Positions 60,671 to 64,000 of a DNA stretch of 64,000 bases are shown piece by piece. The stretch is from Tenderia sp965602225 (GTDB lineage Bacteria > Pseudomonadota > Gammaproteobacteria > Tenderiales > Tenderiaceae): positions 8,039 through 72,038 of the forward strand of contig CBFCYE010000013.1 in assembly GCA_965602225.1 (NCBI GenBank), read 5' to 3'. Both the position numbers and the translations under genes were made by a program. The notes under the pieces were generated by a model. That model made no database searches, was not told where the DNA came from, and worked only from the letters and a program-made list of their open reading frames with translations. The first letter of the stretch is position 1. Each line of letters begins with the position of its first letter.

Positions 60671-61639
60671 TTAACTGTTACTAAGGGTAAAGGCGTCGGC
60701 GTGAATATCATTGAGTGATGCGCCAGCGAGAAAGGCCTTTTTCTTGGTGCCATTAACCATCTCAGGATGACCGCATAGATAGACCCGCCAGCCATCAAGT
60801 TTTGGAATTTCACTTAAGGCAACTTCATTGGCGCGCCCGGCTGTGTAGCCCTGGTTATCATCACCGGAAATGCAGGCGGTATAGAAAAAGTTGCTGTGCA
60901 GTTTAGCCAGTTGTTTAAGCTCATCAACCAGATAAATCTTGTCTGTGCTACGGCTGCCATGGAATAGATGGATCTCGCCCTTGTGACCCTGGCTGAGGGC
61001 GTCGCGGGCAATGCCCCATAGTGGCGCTAGTCCGGTGCCGGTGCCAATCAACAGCAGGTTTTGTTCGGGTTTGTCATCAATATAAAAACAGTCACCATGT
61101 GGACCGTCGACATTGAGCTTGCCGCCCATGGCGACTTGATTGTGTAACCAGTTACTCATCTTGCCATTGTCGACAAGCTCGACATGCAATTCGAGATAGC
61201 CTTCTTTGGGTAGGCTGGCGATGGAGTAACTGCGGGTCAGGCCGTCTTCTCGATGGATGTTGAGAAACTGGCCTGGTTGGAAATCGAATTCGGATTCAGG
61301 TTTTAGGCGTAGACGGGTGATGCTGTCATTAAAGCGGGTCTTGTTGACCACGGTTGCCGCTATCTGTGGCAGGGCATTGTCATCCGGATTTGCAAAACTT
61401 AGGTCCTGCTCTGGTTTGCAGATACAGGCCAGAAAATAGCCCTGTTTCTGTAGCTGGGGTTTGAGTCCAGCTTGTGCTTCTGCAGGGGGTGTACCTTCTG
61501 TTGCCTTGACTACGCAACTTTGGCATACGCCCGCACGACAGGAGGAGGATAGCTCCACACCATGTCGGCTTAAACATTCCAGTACTGATTCGTCGTTTTG
61601 ACAATCAAACGTTTGATCTGAATATGTAATCTTCGCCAT
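60671..61639 (-). CDS. Ferredoxin-NAD(P)H oxidoreductase with N-terminal 2Fe-2S domain
   Basis: The 322-residue protein has a plant-type ferredoxin domain at 1-90 with cluster ligands Cys34, Cys39, Cys42 and Cys72, a FAD domain with RSYSIAS, and an NAD(P)H domain with GTGTGLAPLWG and a C-terminal CGHPEMV. This is the layout of phenol-hydroxylase and methane-monooxygenase reductases and of CDP-6-deoxy-glucose reductases. It lies 18 bp downstream of the truncated haemoglobin gene. The pair could form a two-protein equivalent of flavohaemoglobin, with this protein re-reducing the haem. Confidence 0.88.
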   Translation of the reverse strand: MAKITYSDQTFDCQNDESVLECLSRHGVELSSSCRAGVCQSCVVKATEGTPPAEAQAGLKPQLQKQGYFLACICKPEQDLSFANPDDNALPQIAATVVNKTRFNDSITRLRLKPESEFDFQPGQFLNIHREDGLTRSYSIASLPKEGYLELHVELVDNGKMSNWLHNQVAMGGKLNVDGPHGDCFYIDDKPEQNLLLIGTGTGLAPLWGIARDALSQGHKGEIHLFHGSRSTDKIYLVDELKQLAKLHSNFFYTACISGDDNQGYTAGRANEVALSEIPKLDGWRVYLCGHPEMVNGTKKKAFLAGASLNDIHADAFTLSNS

Positions 61640-61657
61640 AGTGTGAAGCTTTGTGTC

Positions 61658-62026
61658 CTATTTACCGAGTACGTCGTTGCGAGTGCTTTCGGCAATCGCA
61701 GCTGCTTCACCGATCAGCTCGGCAGGTACACCCAGCTCAGTCAGGGTAGCGCCCAGGTTTTCTATTACTGCATCAAAATGCGAGTCGTTCAGGCCTTTTT
61801 CTACCAGATGAGCATGGCCTACACGCATGTCCATGCCTGTGTAGTTGTTAGGGCCACCCAGGGCCATGGTCAGGAAGGCCTTTTGCTTGGCGTGCTGTCT
61901 TACCATGTCGGTACCTTCAAACCACTTGTTAATGCGATCGTCGGCCAGTACTTTGCGATAAAAAAGGTCTACCGCTGCGTCAACGGCTGCTTCGCCACCG
62001 ATACGATCAAAAAGGCTTTCACTCAT
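61658..62026 (-). CDS. Group 1 truncated haemoglobin
   Basis: The 122-residue protein follows the short 2-on-2 globin pattern and resembles cyanobacterial GlbN. Tyr23 is at position B10 (LFYRKV), Gln48 at E11, and His71 in MRVGHAHL is the proximal F8 ligand. The GG motifs at 10-11 and 57-58 shorten the helices, as usual. The E10 residue is Lys47, where Synechocystis GlbN has a second haem ligand. TrHbs with B10 Tyr and E11 Gln bind oxygen tightly and often act as nitric oxide dioxygenases. AGGAG lies 8 nt before the ATG. It is the first gene of an operon with the reductase. Confidence 0.92.
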   Translation of the reverse strand: MSESLFDRIGGEAAVDAAVDLFYRKVLADDRINKWFEGTDMVRQHAKQKAFLTMALGGPNNYTGMDMRVGHAHLVEKGLNDSHFDAVIENLGATLTELGVPAELIGEAAAIAESTRNDVLGK

Positions 62027-62124
62027 TTGTTATCTCCTAATCAAAGTTTTGTAATTATTGGCTGCGGATTAAGCCCCGCACAATGTTGTCGGCAGTAAAC
62101 GTGTTTATTTAAGGGCTTAAGTTA

Positions 62125-62147
62125 AAAATGTACTACAAATGCATTAT
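62125..62147. promoter_or_regulatory. NsrR-like palindrome upstream of the truncated haemoglobin operon
   Basis: The 23-bp site (halves AAAATGTACTA and AAATGCATTAT around one central base) agrees with the NsrR consensus that I remember (AANATGCATTT-N-AAATGCATNTT) at 16 of 20 defined positions. NsrR represses NO-detoxification genes. The site lies about 99 bp before the haemoglobin ATG and 100 bp before prfC, so it could control the divergent minus-strand operon. No nsrR gene is in the window. Confidence 0.5.
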
Positions 62148-62246
62148 TAGCTGTCCAGATCAGGTCTGTCAAACATAAAAGCAGGCGCAGATGAGTAAAA
62201 AAGGGTAAAATCAGCCGCATTTAATTCGCTGAAATAGACCCTATTT

Positions 62247-63827
62247 ATGTCCCAGCTTAATGACAATACGGCTCGTCGCCGTACCTTTGCCATCATCTCG
62301 CATCCCGATGCTGGTAAGACCACCCTGACCGAAAAACTGTTGTTGTTCGGGGGAGCCATCCAGATGGCCGGTACCGTTAAAGGACGCAAGGCTGCTCGCC
62401 ATGCCACCTCTGACTGGATGGAGATGGAGAAACAGCGCGGCATCTCGGTTACCACTTCGGTGATGCAGTTCCCGCATCGCGACAAGATCATGAACCTGCT
62501 CGACACACCGGGCCATGAAGACTTCTCGGAAGATACCTACCGCACCCTGACAGCGGTGGATTCGGCCTTGATGGTGATTGACTGCGCCAAGGGTGTAGAA
62601 GATCGCACCATCAAGCTGATGGAGGTCTGTCGCCTGCGTGATACGCCGATCATCTCCTTCGTAAACAAGCTTGACCGTGAAGGCCGTGATCCCATCGAGC
62701 TGCTGGATGAGGTGGAAGATATTCTCAAGATTAAATGTGCGCCGATCACCTGGCCCATAGGCATGGGCAAACGCTTCAAGGGTGTGTTTGATCTTTACAA
62801 CGACAACATCCATTTGTTCAGCGCCACTCACGGTGGCAAGATCAATGAAGGCGAGATAATCCAGGGCTTGGATAATCCGCGTCTGGATGAACTGTGGGGC
62901 AGCATGGCCGAAGAGATACGCGAAGAGATTGAGCTGGTGCGTGGCGCTTCGCATGAATTTGATATTGATGCCTATCTCAAGGGTGAGCTGACGCCAGTGT
63001 TCTTCGGTTCAGCCATCAATAACTTCGGTATTCGTGAGCTGCTTGATGCCTTCGCTGAATGGGCGCCCGAGCCACAGCCACGTGAAACCAAAACCCGTAA
63101 GGTTGAACCTGCGGAAGATGCCTTTAGCGGTTTTATCTTTAAGATTCAGGCTAACATGGACCCGCAACATCGCGACCGTGTTGCTTTCATGCGTGTTTGT
63201 TCAGGTAGTTATAAAAAAGGCATGAAGATGCGTCACGTGCGCATTGCCCGTGACGTGCAGATCTCCAACGCCATCACCTTCATGGCCAGTGATCGTGATC
63301 ATGTCGACGAGGCTTATCCTGGCGACATCATTGGTCTGCATAATCACGGCACGATCCAGATTGGTGACACCTTTACCGTTGGCGAAGAACTCAAATTTAG
63401 TGGCATTCCTAACTTTGCCCCGGATCTATTTCGTCGTGCCCAGTTGAAAGATCCAATGAAGATGAAGGCGCTGCAAAAAGGTTTGCAGCAGTTGTGTGAA
63501 GAGGGTGCAACGCAGTTGTATAAACCGTTCAATAACAACGAACTGATTCTAGGTGCAGTGGGTGTGTTGCAGTTTGAGGTAGTGGCGCAACGGCTTCAGG
63601 ATGAATATAAAGTTGAGTGTTTGTTTCAACCGGTGCAGGTGGCAACGGCTCGTTGGGTGACCTGTGCGGATGAAAAGGCCTTTGATTTGTTTAAGACGAA
63701 GGCGGCGGATAATCTGGCCTGGGATGGTGGCAATCAGTTGGTTTATATCGCACCGACGCGGGTGAATTTGCAGTTGGCGCAGGAGCGATATCCTGAAGTG
63801 GAGTTTCATTCTACGCGGGAGCATTAA
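62247..63827 (+). CDS. prfC: Peptide chain release factor 3
   Basis: RF3 is the GTPase that removes RF1 and RF2 from the ribosome after peptide release. The 526-residue protein (Escherichia 529) has the P-loop SHPDAGKTT at 18-26, DTPGHEDFS and NKLDREGRDP for guanine binding, and the C-terminal domain with FQPVQVATARWV. It is divergent from the truncated haemoglobin operon. A TAAAAT box at 62206-62211 lies 36 bp before the start, without an obvious -35 element. Confidence 0.97.
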   Translation: MSQLNDNTARRRTFAIISHPDAGKTTLTEKLLLFGGAIQMAGTVKGRKAARHATSDWMEMEKQRGISVTTSVMQFPHRDKIMNLLDTPGHEDFSEDTYRTLTAVDSALMVIDCAKGVEDRTIKLMEVCRLRDTPIISFVNKLDREGRDPIELLDEVEDILKIKCAPITWPIGMGKRFKGVFDLYNDNIHLFSATHGGKINEGEIIQGLDNPRLDELWGSMAEEIREEIELVRGASHEFDIDAYLKGELTPVFFGSAINNFGIRELLDAFAEWAPEPQPRETKTRKVEPAEDAFSGFIFKIQANMDPQHRDRVAFMRVCSGSYKKGMKMRHVRIARDVQISNAITFMASDRDHVDEAYPGDIIGLHNHGTIQIGDTFTVGEELKFSGIPNFAPDLFRRAQLKDPMKMKALQKGLQQLCEEGATQLYKPFNNNELILGAVGVLQFEVVAQRLQDEYKVECLFQPVQVATARWVTCADEKAFDLFKTKAADNLAWDGGNQLVYIAPTRVNLQLAQERYPEVEFHSTREH

Positions 63828-63839
63828 TCTTTAGCCGTC

Positions 63840-63863
63840 ATTCCGGCGTATGCCGGAATTTTG
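63840..63863 (+). terminator. First hairpin after prfC
   Basis: ATTCCGGC (63840-63847) pairs with GCCGGAAT (63852-63859) around GTAT and is followed by TTT. It works as a short terminator; similar TCATTCCGGC hairpins are scattered repeats in many proteobacteria. Confidence 0.7.
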
Positions 63864-63873
63864 GTTCTTCATT

Positions 63874-63902
63874 AAAGGCCTGTATTTATTGCAGGCCTTT
63901 TT
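63874..63902 (+). terminator. Second hairpin after prfC
   Basis: AAAGGCCTG (63874-63882) pairs with CAGGCCTTT (63892-63900), followed by TT, G and TTTT. It backs up the first hairpin in ending prfC transcription and is probably the stronger of the two. Confidence 0.8.
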
Positions 63903-64000
63903 GTTTTGTATCGCTATCGCGATGATTGATTTTGATGTGGGCTTCCCGCGCCCACACTGCGGGATCATTTCTTTTGCACGGCCAAAAGAAACGAACCAAA
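63903..64000. repeat. Start of a repeat-like extragenic sequence
   Basis: Two hairpins occur: GTGGGC/GCCCAC around 63938-63954 and TTTCTTTTG/CAAAAGAAA (63968-63976/63983-63991). The sequence CAAAAGAAACGAACCAAA at the end resembles a family of dispersed extragenic repeats common in gammaproteobacterial chromosomes. It is cut by the window edge. Confidence 0.45.

Noticed and set aside
1..64000. Prophage, transposon, CRISPR, defence island, tRNA or rRNA genes
   Set aside because: Reading both strands gave no integrase, transposase, repeat-spacer array, restriction or toxin gene, and no tRNA or rRNA sequence. The only mobile-like item is the 244-bp inverted-repeat element.

Overview
The window reads as a chromosomal segment of a gammaproteobacterium of moderate GC content. 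This rests on the gene order rpoC-str-S10-spc-alpha, on a single-chain PurL of about 1300 residues with a fused glutaminase domain, on RF3, and on the bcp-gcvR/dapA-bamC-purC neighbourhood, which is the order known from Escherichia and Pseudomonas. I cannot name the genus. No tRNA, rRNA, CRISPR array, integrase, transposase or phage gene was seen.

Positions 1-22380 are a nearly unbroken plus-strand translation and transcription block: the 3' part of rpoC, rpsL-rpsG-fusA-tuf, the S10 genes (rpsJ to rpsQ), the spc genes (rplN to secY, rpmJ) and the alpha genes (rpsM, rpsK, rpsD, rpoA, rplQ), closed by a strong terminator. Two good sigma-70 promoters are visible, one before rpsL and one between secY and rpmJ. 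Only 5 bp separate tuf from rpsJ, so there is no room for an S10 leader there. S4 is the zinc-finger type with four cysteines.

Positions 22421-29900 hold housekeeping genes: a SAM hydroxide adenosyltransferase, an AI-2E/PerM-type membrane protein, PIN-PhoH ATPase, Bcp, GcvR, DapA, a 91-residue lipoprotein exactly where bamC should be, a YycJ-type metallo-hydrolase and PurC. Between the hydrolase and purC lies a 244-bp element bounded by perfect 22-bp inverted repeats. Positions 30456-38335 hold a 919-residue lipoprotein of unknown function, a phosphodiesterase-family protein and a c-type cytochrome group (a four-helix membrane monoheme protein, a six-haem lipoprotein built of six tandem cytochrome c units, and a diheme periplasmic protein). 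A previously easy-to-miss 27-codon membrane protein gene follows on the other strand. Next come a beta-propeller-like protein, a DUF748/AsmA-like protein, purL and a Bax-type glucosaminidase.

Positions 47440-62150 are signalling and stress genes. There are two large hybrid histidine kinases (the first possibly coupled to a 41-codon ORF), a CE4 polysaccharide deacetylase and an orphan GspE/PilB-type ATPase with four tandem MshEN-like repeats. A chemoreceptor appears to be split into two adjacent genes: a signalling protein with no sensor domain, followed 2 bp later by a membrane-anchored NIT-like sensor with no output domain. Beside it are an HPP-family membrane protein and a truncated haemoglobin-ferredoxin reductase operon with an NsrR-like palindrome upstream. 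NIT domains, HPP proteins, truncated haemoglobins and NsrR are all linked to nitrite or nitric oxide in the literature, so this stretch is my best candidate for an undescribed functional group. The window ends with prfC, two hairpins and the start of a repeat-like sequence.
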